Below the pieces are notes generated by a model. It saw only the letters and a list, made by a program, of their open reading frames with translations, had not been told where the DNA came from and made no database searches. A stretch of DNA of 64,000 nucleotides, taken from positions 33,644 to 97,643 of the forward strand of contig JAUCQB010000195.1 of NCBI GenBank assembly GCA_030372985.1, read 5' to 3'. The stretch is from Phycisphaerae bacterium. Its GTDB lineage: Bacteria > Planctomycetota > Phycisphaerae > UBA1845 > PWPN01. The translations under genes were made by a program, and so were the position numbers. Positions 14,893 through 24,407 of this stretch are shown here, piece by piece. Each line of letters opens with the position of its first letter. Position 1 is the stretch's first letter.

Positions 14893-17800
14893 ATGATCTC
14901 TCAGCTTTTGCGATTTGCGATTCATCACCGGTGGCTGGTGGTCCTTTTGACATTGGGTGTCGTGGCCCTGGGCATGTACGACTTGCCCCGTCTGCCGATC
15001 GACGCCGTGCCGGACATTACCAACAAGCAGGTCCAGATCAATACCGCCGTAACGGGCCTTTCTCCGGTGGAAATCGAGAAGCAGATCACCTTCCCGATCG
15101 AGTGGTCGATGCAGGGCATCCCCGGCGTCGAACAGATCCGGTCGGTATCGTTTTACGGCGTTTCCCAGGTCACGGTGGTCTTCGAGGACCACGTGGACAT
15201 TTATCGCTCGCGCCAGCTTGTGGCGGAACGCCTGGCCGAAGCCAAGGAGAGCCTGCCGGCGGGTGTGGGAACGCCCTTTCTTGGACCGATCTGGACCGGC
15301 CTGGGTGAGATCTATTTCTGGAGCGTGGACGCGATCGGGCCCAAACCCGACGGCACGCCATACACTTCCATGGATCTCAAGACGATCCAGGACTGGGTCA
15401 TCAAACCGCAGTTGCGATCGCTGCCCGGCCTCACCGAGATCAACACCATCGGCGGGTACGACAAGCAGTATCACGTCCGGCCCGACCCGATGAAGCTCAT
15501 CGCCTACGGCATCAGCTTCCGGGACATCATGGAAGCCCTGGCGACCAACAACATGAACGTGGGCGGCGGTTACATCGAACATGCCGGGGAGCAGTACACC
15601 ATCCGATCGGTCGGCCAGATCACCGACATCGAGGACATCCGCAACATCAGGCTGGGCACGCACGACGGCGTCCCCTATTTCGTGAAGGACGTGGCCGATG
15701 TGGGACTGGGCAATGAACTGCGCACCGGCGCGGGCACCGCGGGCGGGCAAGAGGCGGTCATCGGTACGGCCATCCTGCTCTACGGCGAGAACAGCCGCAC
15801 AGTCTCCCGCCGGGTGGACGAGAAGATCAGGCAGATCGATAAGCTGCTGCCGGACAACGTCAAGATCACCACGCTCTACGATCGAACCTATCTGGTCGAC
15901 GCCACGCTGAATACGGTCCGCAAGAACCTCACCGAGGGCGCGATCCTCGTCATCGTGATCCTGTTCCTGATGCTGGGGAACATCCGGGCGGCGATCATCT
16001 GCGCCCTGGCGATTCCGTTGTCGATGCTGATGACGGTCACCGGGATGGTCCACGGCCGGATCAGCGCCAACCTGATGAGCCTGGGAGCCATTGATTTCGG
16101 ACTGGTCGTCGATGGGGCGGTCATCATTGTTGAGAACTGCCTGCGCCACCTGGCTGCCAGACAGCACGCCCAGGGACGCAAGCTGACTCTCTCGGAGCGA
16201 CTGGAGACCGTGTTCACCGCCAGCAAGGAGGTCCGGACCGCCACCATGTTCGGCGAGGCGATCATCATCACGGTCTACATTCCGATCCTCGCGCTGACCG
16301 GCGTCGAAGGCAAGATGTTTCACCCGATGGCGATCACGGTGATCTTTGCCCTCGTCTCGGCGTTCGTCCTCTCAATGACCTTTGTGCCGGCCATGGTGGC
16401 CCTCCTGATTCGCGGCAAGGTGAAGGAAAGAGAGAACTGGATCGTTCGTGGCGCTAAGGCCGTTTACACCCCGATCGTCAGGTCGGCAGTGCGATTTCGG
16501 CCGGTCGTCGCCATGGGAGCTGTGGCCGTCCTTGCGGGCACGGCCGGCATGGCCACTCGCCTGGGCAGCGAATTCGTTCCCAGATTGACCGAAGGGGCCA
16601 TCGCCCTGCAGCCCACCCGCATGCCCAGCATCGCCCTGAGCGCCAGCGTCGAAATGCAGAAGCTCGTCGAACAGGCCCTGCTGAGGGAGTTTCCCGACGA
16701 GATCGACACGATCTTCGCTCGAACCGGCGCATCGGAAGTGGTGACGGATGTCTGCGGACCGGAGGTCTCGGACACCTACATCATGCTCAAACCGCGCAAC
16801 CAATGGACGAAGGCGAAGACGCAGGATGAACTCACCGAGGCGATGGAAGAAGTCGTGCGCCGAATCCCCGGTCAGAACTATGAGTTCAGCCAGCCCGTCG
16901 AATTGAGGATGAACGAACTGGTGTCCGGCGTTCGGAGCGACGTCGCGGTCAAGGTCTACGGCGACGAAATGGACATCATGAGGCAATACGCCGACCTGGT
17001 GGAGGACGAACTCAAGGGCATTCCAGGGGCGCAGGACATCAAGGTCGAACAGGTCGCCGGCCTGCCGATGGTCACGATCGAGGTTGACCGTTTGGCGGTC
17101 GCCCGCTATGGGCTCAATGTCAAGGACGTTCAGGAGGTTATCGAGATCTCCCTGGCGGGTGCGAACGCGGGGCAGGTCGTGCAGGGGGATCGGCGATTTG
17201 AGCTCGTCGTGCGGCTGCCCGAAAACCTCCGCGGGAACCTGCTTTCGCTCGGCTCTCTTCCCATACCGCTGCCGAGAGCCGAAGGGCCACCGGCTCATGC
17301 GGCGGCCCTGAGCGACGGCGACAAGCCTTCCGCCGGGTACGTTCCGCTCTCGAGTGTCGCGGCAATCGGCATTGCAGATGGTGCCCGGCAAATCCGCCGT
17401 GAAGACGGGAAACGTCGAATCGTGGTGCAGTGCAACGTTCGCGGACGCGACTTGGGCGGCTTTGTCGCCGAAGCGCAGTCGCGAATCGAGAAACGTCTCG
17501 GGAGACTGCCGGAAGGCTACTGGATCGGCTGGGGCGGCCAGTTCGAGCATCTGCTCGCCGCGCGTCAGCGACTGGCCATCGTCGTTCCGTTGGCATTGGG
17601 GCTGATCGGCATACTGTTGTTTGCGACGTTCGGCTCGATTCGCCAGGCATTGCTCGTCTTCACCGGTGTTCCGTTCGCGCTGACCGGCGGGGTGATGGCC
17701 CTGTTCGTGCGCGACATGCCCTTCTCCATTTCGGCCGGAGTCGGGTTTATCGCGTTGTCGGGTGTGGCCGTGCTCAACGGCCTGGTCATGGTCACGTTCG

Positions 17801-18099
17801 TGAACCAGTTGCGCCGCGAGGGGATTCCTCTGAATGCGGCCGTCGTCCAGGGTGCCATCACGCGGTTGAGGCCCGTGCTGATGACGGGACTGGTCGCCGC
17901 CCTGGGTTTCGTGCCCATGGCCGTCGCAACCGGAACCGGCGCCGAGGTCCAGAGACCTCTGGCAACCGTGGTGATCGGCGGCGTGCTCAGCAGTACCCTG
18001 CTGACACTGGTCGTCCTGCCGGCGTTGTACGCCTGGGTCGAAGGCTGGAATGAACGTCGGGCGGGTGCCGGCGGCGACGGCCGGGAGGACGCGCGGTAA
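14893..18099 (+). CDS. czcA: CzcA-type heavy-metal RND efflux pump
   Basis: A 1068-residue inner-membrane proton/metal antiporter of the HME-RND class. The N-terminal membrane helix is preceded by ISQLLRFAIHHRWLVV, and the porter domain starts RLPIDAVPDITNKQVQINT. Helix 4 carries D401, D407 and E414 in DFGLVVDGAVIIVEN; in the HME-RND classification this D..D..E set marks pumps for divalent cations (Zn, Co, Cd or Ni), unlike the AMxD motif of Cu/Ag pumps. The second half repeats the fold (GFIALSGVAVLNGLVMV). GGAAGAGA lies 8 nt before the ATG. A Gly/Ala/Asp/Glu-rich tail (RRAGAGGDGRED) ends the protein. Confidence 0.93.
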   Translation: MISQLLRFAIHHRWLVVLLTLGVVALGMYDLPRLPIDAVPDITNKQVQINTAVTGLSPVEIEKQITFPIEWSMQGIPGVEQIRSVSFYGVSQVTVVFEDHVDIYRSRQLVAERLAEAKESLPAGVGTPFLGPIWTGLGEIYFWSVDAIGPKPDGTPYTSMDLKTIQDWVIKPQLRSLPGLTEINTIGGYDKQYHVRPDPMKLIAYGISFRDIMEALATNNMNVGGGYIEHAGEQYTIRSVGQITDIEDIRNIRLGTHDGVPYFVKDVADVGLGNELRTGAGTAGGQEAVIGTAILLYGENSRTVSRRVDEKIRQIDKLLPDNVKITTLYDRTYLVDATLNTVRKNLTEGAILVIVILFLMLGNIRAAIICALAIPLSMLMTVTGMVHGRISANLMSLGAIDFGLVVDGAVIIVENCLRHLAARQHAQGRKLTLSERLETVFTASKEVRTATMFGEAIIITVYIPILALTGVEGKMFHPMAITVIFALVSAFVLSMTFVPAMVALLIRGKVKERENWIVRGAKAVYTPIVRSAVRFRPVVAMGAVAVLAGTAGMATRLGSEFVPRLTEGAIALQPTRMPSIALSASVEMQKLVEQALLREFPDEIDTIFARTGASEVVTDVCGPEVSDTYIMLKPRNQWTKAKTQDELTEAMEEVVRRIPGQNYEFSQPVELRMNELVSGVRSDVAVKVYGDEMDIMRQYADLVEDELKGIPGAQDIKVEQVAGLPMVTIEVDRLAVARYGLNVKDVQEVIEISLAGANAGQVVQGDRRFELVVRLPENLRGNLLSLGSLPIPLPRAEGPPAHAAALSDGDKPSAGYVPLSSVAAIGIADGARQIRREDGKRRIVVQCNVRGRDLGGFVAEAQSRIEKRLGRLPEGYWIGWGGQFEHLLAARQRLAIVVPLALGLIGILLFATFGSIRQALLVFTGVPFALTGGVMALFVRDMPFSISAGVGFIALSGVAVLNGLVMVTFVNQLRREGIPLNAAVVQGAITRLRPVLMTGLVAALGFVPMAVATGTGAEVQRPLATVVIGGVLSSTLLTLVVLPALYAWVEGWNERRAGAGGDGREDAR

Positions 18100-18410
18100 A
18101 GACAAGCGGAGTGACACAGGCTTCACGACGGGCAAATTGACCGCGACAAAGGCATGAAGGCGTCATCAAGGTCCGAGCGATCGGGTGAGACTGAACGACG
18201 CCGGGCCTGCAATGGGTCAGGACGACGGCCGACGGCAATGGTTTATCAGCGAGCCCGGCCGCCGGCTGGCTGACGTGGCCTGCGATGATTAAGATGTCTC
18301 GGAATGTGCGCGGCCCTGGTCCGCGGGTTCCGCGCTGTTTCGTCATAGGGCCTTTTGTCGGGCCGCCGGGATGTCAGAGTGGTTGAGCCCGACAACCGTT
18401 GTCTGGCAGC
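18100..18410. other. Intergenic region, no gene
   Basis: 311 bases between the CzcA-like pump and nadE. A weak TAAGAT box lies near 18,291 without a good -35. No RNA gene was found; GAGTGGTTGA at about 18,377 looks like a tRNA D-arm but has no matching tRNA around it. Confidence 0.4.
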
Positions 18411-20054
18411 ATGAGAATTGCCATCGCACAGATGAACCCGATTGTCGGCGATATCGTCGGCAACACGCGTGCGATCATCGACCGCATCTCACAGGCCCGG
18501 CAGGCCGGCGCTTCGCTGGTGGTGTTTCCGGAGCTGTCGGTGGTGGGGTATCCTCCGCGAGACCTGCTGCTCAAGCCGCGATTCATTCAGGCCAATGTGG
18601 AGGCCGCCCGGCAGATCGCCGAGCGCTGTGTGGGCATTTCGGCGATCATCGGGTTTGTCGAGCATAACAAGGAACCCGATGGCCGACGGCTCCGCAACTC
18701 CGTGGCGTACTGTCGAGACTGCCAGATACGCGAGGTTCGGCACAAGTCGCTGCTGCCCACCTACGACGTCTTCGATGAGCAACGGTATTTCGAGCCCGGT
18801 CCGGGCGTCTCATCGATCGAGCACGATGGTATTCGCCTGGGAGTGAGCATCTGCGAGGACCTCTGGAACGACGAGCAGCTCATCGGCCGGCGGATCTATC
18901 ATCAGGACCCCATCGGGCAGTTGGCGGCCGCCGGCGCCAGACTGCTGATTAACAGCAGCGCCTCGCCTTTCTGGCTCGACAAGCACGCATTCCGGCAACG
19001 GCTCTTCGGCCACCAGGCAAGCAAACACCACCTGCCCATCATCTTCGTCAACCAGGTTGGCGGGAACGACGAGCTGATCTTCGACGGGGCATCGATGATG
19101 ATCGATGCCCAGGGGCGCGTGGTCGCCCAGGCAAAGGCGTTTGATGAAGACCTCCTGATTGTCGACACCGACATGCCGTCCGGTGCTCGCATCGAACCTT
19201 ATCCTGACAGCCTCGCCTCGCTGCACGATGCCCTGGTCCTGGGCGTGCGGGATTACACGGCCAAGTGCGGTTTCAATCGCGTGGTGCTGGGACTCTCGGG
19301 CGGGATCGACTCGGCGGTGACCGCCGCCCTGGCCGCCGCCGCCCTGGGGCCGGACCACGTCACCGGCGTCGCCATGCCGTCCCGCTACAGCAGCGAGCAC
19401 AGCGTCACCGACGCGGAAGCTCTGGCTCGCAACCTCGGCATCCACTACAAGGTCATCGCGATCAGGGCCATGCACGAGACCTTTGAAGAGCACCTCAAGC
19501 CGCATTTCGAAGGTCGTGCGCCGGACGTCACCGAAGAGAACATCCAGGCTCGCATTCGCGGGGTGTTGCTGATGGCCCTGTCGAACAAGTTCGGCTGCCT
19601 GCTGCTGACTACGGGCAACAAGAGCGAGTTGGCCGTGGGCTACTGCACGCTGTACGGGGACATGTGCGGCGGGCTGGCGGTGATCAGCGACGTGCCCAAG
19701 ACCACGATCTACAAGCTTGCTGAGTACATCAACAGCAAGACCGGACGCGAGGTGATCCCGCGCAACACGATCACCAAGCCGCCGTCGGCCGAGTTGCGCC
19801 CTAACCAGACGGATCAGGATTCACTGCCGTCTTATGAGCTGCTCGACGCCATTCTGGACAAGTACATCCACCAGGAATTGAGCGCCGATGAGATCGTGGC
19901 GGCCGGGCACGATGCTCGGATCGTTCAAAAGGTCATTCGCCTGGTCGATACGGCCGAGTACAAACGCAAGCAGGCCGCATTGGGCCTGAAGGTCACCAGC
20001 CGGGCATTCGGTTTTGGACGGCGAATGCCGATTGCCGCCAGGTTCCGGTACTGA
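18411..20054 (+). CDS. nadE: Glutamine-dependent NAD+ synthetase
   Basis: A 547-residue two-domain cytoplasmic enzyme making NAD+ from deamido-NAD+, ATP and glutamine. The N-terminal nitrilase-type amidase has the triad E41 (FPELS), K112 (RHKSLLP) and C148 (SICEDLW). The C-terminal synthetase has the PP-loop S296GGIDS, and TTGNKSELAVGYCTLYGDMCGG binds the nicotinate end. The length matches glutamine-dependent bacterial NadE. Met at 18411 (MRIAIAQMNPIVGD) is the family-typical start; four in-frame codons upstream add nothing. Confidence 0.96.
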   Translation: MRIAIAQMNPIVGDIVGNTRAIIDRISQARQAGASLVVFPELSVVGYPPRDLLLKPRFIQANVEAARQIAERCVGISAIIGFVEHNKEPDGRRLRNSVAYCRDCQIREVRHKSLLPTYDVFDEQRYFEPGPGVSSIEHDGIRLGVSICEDLWNDEQLIGRRIYHQDPIGQLAAAGARLLINSSASPFWLDKHAFRQRLFGHQASKHHLPIIFVNQVGGNDELIFDGASMMIDAQGRVVAQAKAFDEDLLIVDTDMPSGARIEPYPDSLASLHDALVLGVRDYTAKCGFNRVVLGLSGGIDSAVTAALAAAALGPDHVTGVAMPSRYSSEHSVTDAEALARNLGIHYKVIAIRAMHETFEEHLKPHFEGRAPDVTEENIQARIRGVLLMALSNKFGCLLLTTGNKSELAVGYCTLYGDMCGGLAVISDVPKTTIYKLAEYINSKTGREVIPRNTITKPPSAELRPNQTDQDSLPSYELLDAILDKYIHQELSADEIVAAGHDARIVQKVIRLVDTAEYKRKQAALGLKVTSRAFGFGRRMPIAARFRY

Positions 20055-20063
20055 CGCCACGCA

Positions 20064-20092
20064 TGGACCCAACCTGCCACCCTCAATAGAAT
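20064..20092 (+). promoter_or_regulatory. Sigma70-type promoter of the PLP-enzyme gene
   Basis: TGGACC (20064-20069, 4/6), 17 nt, TAGAAT (20087-20092, 5/6), with a GGGAGG ribosome-binding site following at 20126-20131. Confidence 0.55.
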
Positions 20093-20135
20093 ATGCCTTG
20101 CTGACGGAGATGTGAGAAGTGATTCGGGAGGCACT

Positions 20136-21332
20136 ATGAACGATTTCACCGAGCACCCGACCGGACATCCGGATACCGATGCCGTACATTGCGGAGAGAA
20201 CCGCTGGCGGGGCACGATCACCACGCCGATTGCCTACAGCAGCACCTTCGTATTCAAGAACGTCAAGGAGATGCTCGCTTTCGGCAAGGCCGAAGTGCCG
20301 CATTACGAATACAGCCGATACGGCAACCCGACCCGCCAGGCGGCGGAGCGTAAACTGGCCGCCCTGGAAAAAGCGGAGCGAGCCGTCCTTTTTGACTGCG
20401 GGATGAGCGCGGTCTGCGGAACCGTCCTCGCACATTGCAGCCAGGGGCAGCATCTGGTCATCACGGACGACGCCTACAAGCAGACGCTCAATTTCGTGCG
20501 GACGGTTTTGCCGCGATTCGGCATCCGGGCCAGCGTCGTGGCGATGGGTGACTACCACGCCATGGCCGACGCGGTCTGCAAGGACACGGTCATGATCATC
20601 TCCGAATCGCCGACCAATCCGTACCTCAACATCGCCGACGTTGAGAAGGTCGTCCGGATCGCCCGCGACAAGCAGGTCCTCAGCGTCATCGACAGCACCT
20701 TCGCCACGCCCTACAACCAGCGGCCGCTCGACCAGGGCGTCGATATCGTCATTCAAAGCACGACCAAGTACCTCGGCGGCCACAACGACATTCTCGGCGG
20801 CTCGGTGGCCGGCAAAGCCTCGGTGGTCGAGCCGATCTACCAGTGGCAGCGGGTCACCGGCGGCGTCATGGACCCGATGAGCTGTTACCTGTTGATTCGC
20901 GGGCTGAAGACCTTTGGGCTGCGCATGGCGCGGTTAAACAGCACCGCCATGACGGTCGCACAGTGGCTCGAGAAGCGGCCGCAGGTCAAAAGGGTCTACT
21001 ACCCGGGGCTGCCCAGCCACCCGCACCATGAGATCGCCCGCCGTCAGATGAAGGGCTTCGGCGCGGTGGTGACTTTCGAGGTCAACGGCAATCTCGAGCA
21101 GACCCTGGCCTTCCTCGATTCGCTCAAGTTGTGCCTGATGGGTCCGAGCCTCGGCGGTCCGGAGACGCTGATTACCCACCCCGCCCTCAACAGCTACTAC
21201 AACGTCTCCCGCGAGGAGCGCTACCAGCTCGGCATCATCGATGAACTCGTCCGCCTCTCCGTCGGCCTGGAAGACCCCGAGGACATTATCGCCGACTTGG
21301 AGCAGGGCCTCGCCAAATGCGGCGCAAGGTGA
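20136..21332 (+). CDS. Cys/Met-metabolism PLP enzyme (cystathionine gamma-synthase/lyase-like)
   Basis: A 398-residue fold-type I PLP enzyme of the transsulfuration family. K211 in IQSTTKYLGGHNDILGG is the PLP lysine. Other family marks are HYEYSRYGNPTRQAAERKLA, FDCGMSAVCG and ESPTNPYLNIAD. Members include cystathionine gamma-synthase, cystathionine lyases and O-acyl-homoserine sulfhydrylases; the sequence alone does not decide among them. GGGAGG lies 4-5 nt upstream of the ATG. It stands alone behind its own promoter. Confidence 0.9.
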   Translation: MNDFTEHPTGHPDTDAVHCGENRWRGTITTPIAYSSTFVFKNVKEMLAFGKAEVPHYEYSRYGNPTRQAAERKLAALEKAERAVLFDCGMSAVCGTVLAHCSQGQHLVITDDAYKQTLNFVRTVLPRFGIRASVVAMGDYHAMADAVCKDTVMIISESPTNPYLNIADVEKVVRIARDKQVLSVIDSTFATPYNQRPLDQGVDIVIQSTTKYLGGHNDILGGSVAGKASVVEPIYQWQRVTGGVMDPMSCYLLIRGLKTFGLRMARLNSTAMTVAQWLEKRPQVKRVYYPGLPSHPHHEIARRQMKGFGAVVTFEVNGNLEQTLAFLDSLKLCLMGPSLGGPETLITHPALNSYYNVSREERYQLGIIDELVRLSVGLEDPEDIIADLEQGLAKCGAR

Positions 21333-21476
21333 GGCGGAGGGGCCGGGGTTCAGAGTCCAGAGCACGCGACGGGTGAGCCGGATCTGCGAGGCGCGGCACG
21401 CGGGGCAAGTCGCGCTGCTTTTCCCCTTCAAACAGAATGTCATTCGCCAGACTGTGTCGAAAGGCAGACGGGAGAT

Positions 21477-21505
21477 TTGTGTGCCGGCCCATCCGCGCGT
21501 ATTAT
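21477..21505 (+). promoter_or_regulatory. Possible promoter of the glycogen synthase gene
   Basis: TTGTGT (21477-21482, 3/6), 17 nt, TATTAT (21500-21505, 5/6). Confidence 0.35.
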
Positions 21506-21506
21506 T

Positions 21507-21525
21507 CCCCGCCGTCTCGGCGGGG
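21507..21525 (+). promoter_or_regulatory. Perfect GC hairpin next to the glycogen synthase promoter
   Basis: CCCCGCCG (21507-21514), loop TCT, CGGCGGGG (21518-21525): a perfect 8-bp stem immediately after the TATTAT box. It is either an operator overlapping the start point or a 5' hairpin of the mRNA. Confidence 0.45.
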
Positions 21526-21549
21526 AAGGCGTCAATCCGAGGTTATCGC

Positions 21550-23547
21550 ATGGCCGACCAAGAGGTTCATCACTCATCTGCGCCGGATCAGACGGTACCC
21601 GACGAGGCGGCAGAGGATTCCTCGTCCGAGAGTGCTGCCGCGGGGGTGCGCCCTTTGCTCTTCGAGGTAGCCTGGGAGGTCTGTTGTCAAACTGGGGGGA
21701 TCTACACCGTTCTTCGAACCAAGGCTCCGGCGACAGCCCGTCGCTGGGATGACGGTTATTGGCTGGTGGGGCCGTATCGACCGGCCGCCGCCGCTGTCGA
21801 GTTCGAGCCCGAACCCCCCACGGGCATCGTCGGCGACGTTCTGGGCATCCTGCGAGAACGGGGCGTCGTCATCCACTTCGGCCGCTGGCTGATCACCGGA
21901 CGGCCCCAGGTTCTGCTCGTGGACCTTTCGTCGCTGGCCCCCCGCGCCGACGAGATGAAGTACTTCTTCTGGAAGGAAATCGGCATCGGCACGCCTTTCG
22001 GCGATCGCGAAATGGGCGACATGGTCGTCTTCGGGTATGCCGTGGCTGATCTGTTGGCTGCCATTCGCGAGCGAAGCGAGGACCGCCCCATGCTCGCGCA
22101 CTTCCACGAATACCAGAGTGCGGCCGCTATGCCGATCCTGAGACATCGGCAAGTTGCCGTGCCGACGGTCTTTACAACGCATGCCACACTGGTCGGTCGC
22201 AGCCTCAGCGCTGCCAACATCGACCTCTACGACCATCTGCCACGCATCAACGGGGAGGCCGTCGCCAACGAGCATGGCATCGGGTCACGGTTCCAGCTCG
22301 AAAAGGCGGCCACCCACGCGGCCGACGTCTTCACCACCGTCTCGGGCATCACCGCACTGGAGGCCGAGCAGTTCCTGCACCGCAAGGCCGACATCCTGCT
22401 GCCCAACGGGCTCAACGTGGACCGGTTCGCGGCCCCGTACCGGTTCCAGGAACTGCACCGCGAGAACAAGGCCCTCATCCACGAATTCACCATGGGGCAT
22501 TTCTTCCCAAGCTACACGTTCGACCTGACGAAAACCCTCTACTTCTTCACCGCCGGGCGCTACGAGTACCGCAACAAGGGATTCGACGTGTTCATCGAGG
22601 CGCTGCACCGTCTGAACCAGCGGCTCAAGGAGCACCCCAACGGCGTGACGGTGGTGGCCTTTATTATCGCCCCGGCCAACTATCGTTCACCCAACGTGGA
22701 AACGCTCAACCGGCAGGCGATGTTCAACGAGTTGCGAGAGACATGCGACGCGATCAAGGACGAAATGGGTGAGCAACTGTTCCGGACCATCGCCGCCGGG
22801 CGAATGCCCACGACCGACGACCTGCTCAACGAATTCGCCCGCGTTCGCCTCAAACGGATGATGCATGCGTGGCGGCAGGGACCGCCGCCGATGATCGTCA
22901 CCCACGACCTGGTCAATGACGGAGATGATCTGATTCTGCGGCACCTGCGTCATCGGGGCCTGATTAACTTGTGTGAGGACCCGGTGAAGGTGATCTTTCA
23001 CCCGGAATTCATCACCTCGACGAGCCCGATTCTCGGCCTGGAATACGACCAGTTCGTTCGCGGCTGCAACCTGGGCGTGTTCCCGTCTTACTATGAGCCA
23101 TGGGGCTACACGCCGATGGAATGCGTGATCCGCGGGATCCCGGCTATCACCAGCGATTACAGCGGTTTCGGGGCCTATGTGATGAGCCATTTCCCCGAAC
23201 ACAACAAACACGGTATCTTCATCGCCCGCCGTCGTGGTGTGAGCATCGACAAGACCATCGACCTGATCACTGATTGGATGTACGCCCTGACGCGGATGTC
23301 GACCAGGCAACGCATTCAACTCCGCAACCAGGTCGAGGCTTACGCGGAGCATTTCGACTGGAACCGGATGGTCCGCTACTATCGGGCTGCCCGCCGGTTT
23401 GCCATCCACAAGCACTACCCGGACAGCCGCGTGCTGCTCTCGGAGCATGACGACGAAGTCGACTTGGCTCCCGCGCCTCTCCTGACCGCGAAAGCACCGG
23501 AGAAAAAGCGCAAGCACATCGCCGGACAGGCGTCTCATAAGGCATGA
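21550..23547 (+). CDS. Glycogen synthase, GT3 (GYS-type)
   Basis: A 665-residue cytoplasmic glycosyltransferase of the type known from animal and fungal glycogen synthase rather than bacterial GlgA. The hallmark LFEVAWEVCCQTGGIYTVLRTKAP is at residues 38-61. HFHEYQSAAAMP and FTTHATLVGR follow, and the C-terminal GT-B half has E516 and E524 in YYEPWGYTPMECVIRG, the E-x7-E retaining motif. It extends alpha-1,4-glucan from a nucleotide-glucose donor. The first 35 residues are an acidic, Ser-rich tail and the C-terminus is basic (KKRKHIAG). GAGGT is 6 nt before ATG 21550; the longer frame upstream lacks similarity. Confidence 0.9.
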   Translation: MADQEVHHSSAPDQTVPDEAAEDSSSESAAAGVRPLLFEVAWEVCCQTGGIYTVLRTKAPATARRWDDGYWLVGPYRPAAAAVEFEPEPPTGIVGDVLGILRERGVVIHFGRWLITGRPQVLLVDLSSLAPRADEMKYFFWKEIGIGTPFGDREMGDMVVFGYAVADLLAAIRERSEDRPMLAHFHEYQSAAAMPILRHRQVAVPTVFTTHATLVGRSLSAANIDLYDHLPRINGEAVANEHGIGSRFQLEKAATHAADVFTTVSGITALEAEQFLHRKADILLPNGLNVDRFAAPYRFQELHRENKALIHEFTMGHFFPSYTFDLTKTLYFFTAGRYEYRNKGFDVFIEALHRLNQRLKEHPNGVTVVAFIIAPANYRSPNVETLNRQAMFNELRETCDAIKDEMGEQLFRTIAAGRMPTTDDLLNEFARVRLKRMMHAWRQGPPPMIVTHDLVNDGDDLILRHLRHRGLINLCEDPVKVIFHPEFITSTSPILGLEYDQFVRGCNLGVFPSYYEPWGYTPMECVIRGIPAITSDYSGFGAYVMSHFPEHNKHGIFIARRRGVSIDKTIDLITDWMYALTRMSTRQRIQLRNQVEAYAEHFDWNRMVRYYRAARRFAIHKHYPDSRVLLSEHDDEVDLAPAPLLTAKAPEKKRKHIAGQASHKA

Positions 23548-23627
23548 CGCCGGCCGCTCTTGTTGTTCGTTCTGGTCCGACGGGGTCGGCCGACAATCGG
23601 CCCTGCGCGTCCGCGGTGGCGTGGAGC

Positions 23628-24407
23628 CTACCTGGTCGCTTCGGTTCTATGCCTGGGCTGGTCGAACTCGTCGCCGCGGAAGGTGCTGCCCAGGTAGATT
23701 TCGCGGACTTTGGGATCGTTGATCAGGTCACGAGGCGTGCCCTCGGCGATGACCTGGCCTTCGTGGATGATGTAGCTGCGGTCGGTGACCGAAAGCGTCT
23801 CGCGAACGTTGTGATCGGTCAGGAGAATGGCGATGCCATGCTCGGCCCGCAAGCGGATGATCTCCTTCTGAAGCCCCTCGACGGCGATCGGGTCGACGCC
23901 GCTGAAAGGCTCGTCCAGCAGGATGAGCAGCGGCTCGGTCACCAGGGCTCGGGCAATCTCCAGACGCCGCCGCTCGCCGCCGGACAGGTTGCGGGCCAGT
24001 TGCCCCTCCAGGTGCCGCAGACCGAACTGATCGAGCAGGGCATCGGCGCGCGTGCTGCGCTCACGGCGGCCCAGCTTCATGCATTCCAGGATGGCCAGCA
24101 GGTTCTGTCGGACCGTCAGCCGCTGAAACACGCTCGGTTCCTGCGAGAGATAGCCGATGCCCCGCTGCGCTCGCTTGTACATGGGCAGACTGGCCAGATC
24201 CTCACCATTGAACAGCACCTGCCCGCCATCGGGCGTGATCATGCCAATGGTGATGCGGAAGCTGGTCGTCTTGCCGGCCCCGTTTCGACCCAGCAGGCCC
24301 ACAATCTCGCCCTGCCCAACGGAGTAGCTCACGCGATCCACGACGGTCCGCGCGCCGTAGCGTTTTACCAGATCGATAGTTGTCAGCAGGTTGCTCGTTT
24401 TAGGCAT
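23628..24407 (-). CDS. lptB: LPS export ABC transporter ATP-binding protein
   Basis: A 259-residue ABC ATPase. Walker A is GRNGAGKT at 40-47; the signature is LSGGERRRLEIARAL and Walker B LLILLDEPFSGVDPIAV. FRITIGMITPDGG and the H-loop LLTDHNVRETL are typical of LptB, which powers extraction of LPS from the inner membrane with LptF/LptG. The ATG at 24407 has GAGGT 5 nt upstream and is preferred over codons further up. No lptA/lptC gene is adjacent. Together with kdsB it argues for a Gram-negative outer membrane with LPS. Confidence 0.92.
   Translation of the reverse strand: MPKTSNLLTTIDLVKRYGARTVVDRVSYSVGQGEIVGLLGRNGAGKTTSFRITIGMITPDGGQVLFNGEDLASLPMYKRAQRGIGYLSQEPSVFQRLTVRQNLLAILECMKLGRRERSTRADALLDQFGLRHLEGQLARNLSGGERRRLEIARALVTEPLLILLDEPFSGVDPIAVEGLQKEIIRLRAEHGIAILLTDHNVRETLSVTDRSYIIHEGQVIAEGTPRDLINDPKVREIYLGSTFRGDEFDQPRHRTEATR

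Noticed and set aside
18377..18400. GAGTGGTTGA resembling a tRNA-Ser/Leu D-arm
   Set aside because: No acceptor stem, anticodon arm or T-arm can be folded around it; nadE begins right after.
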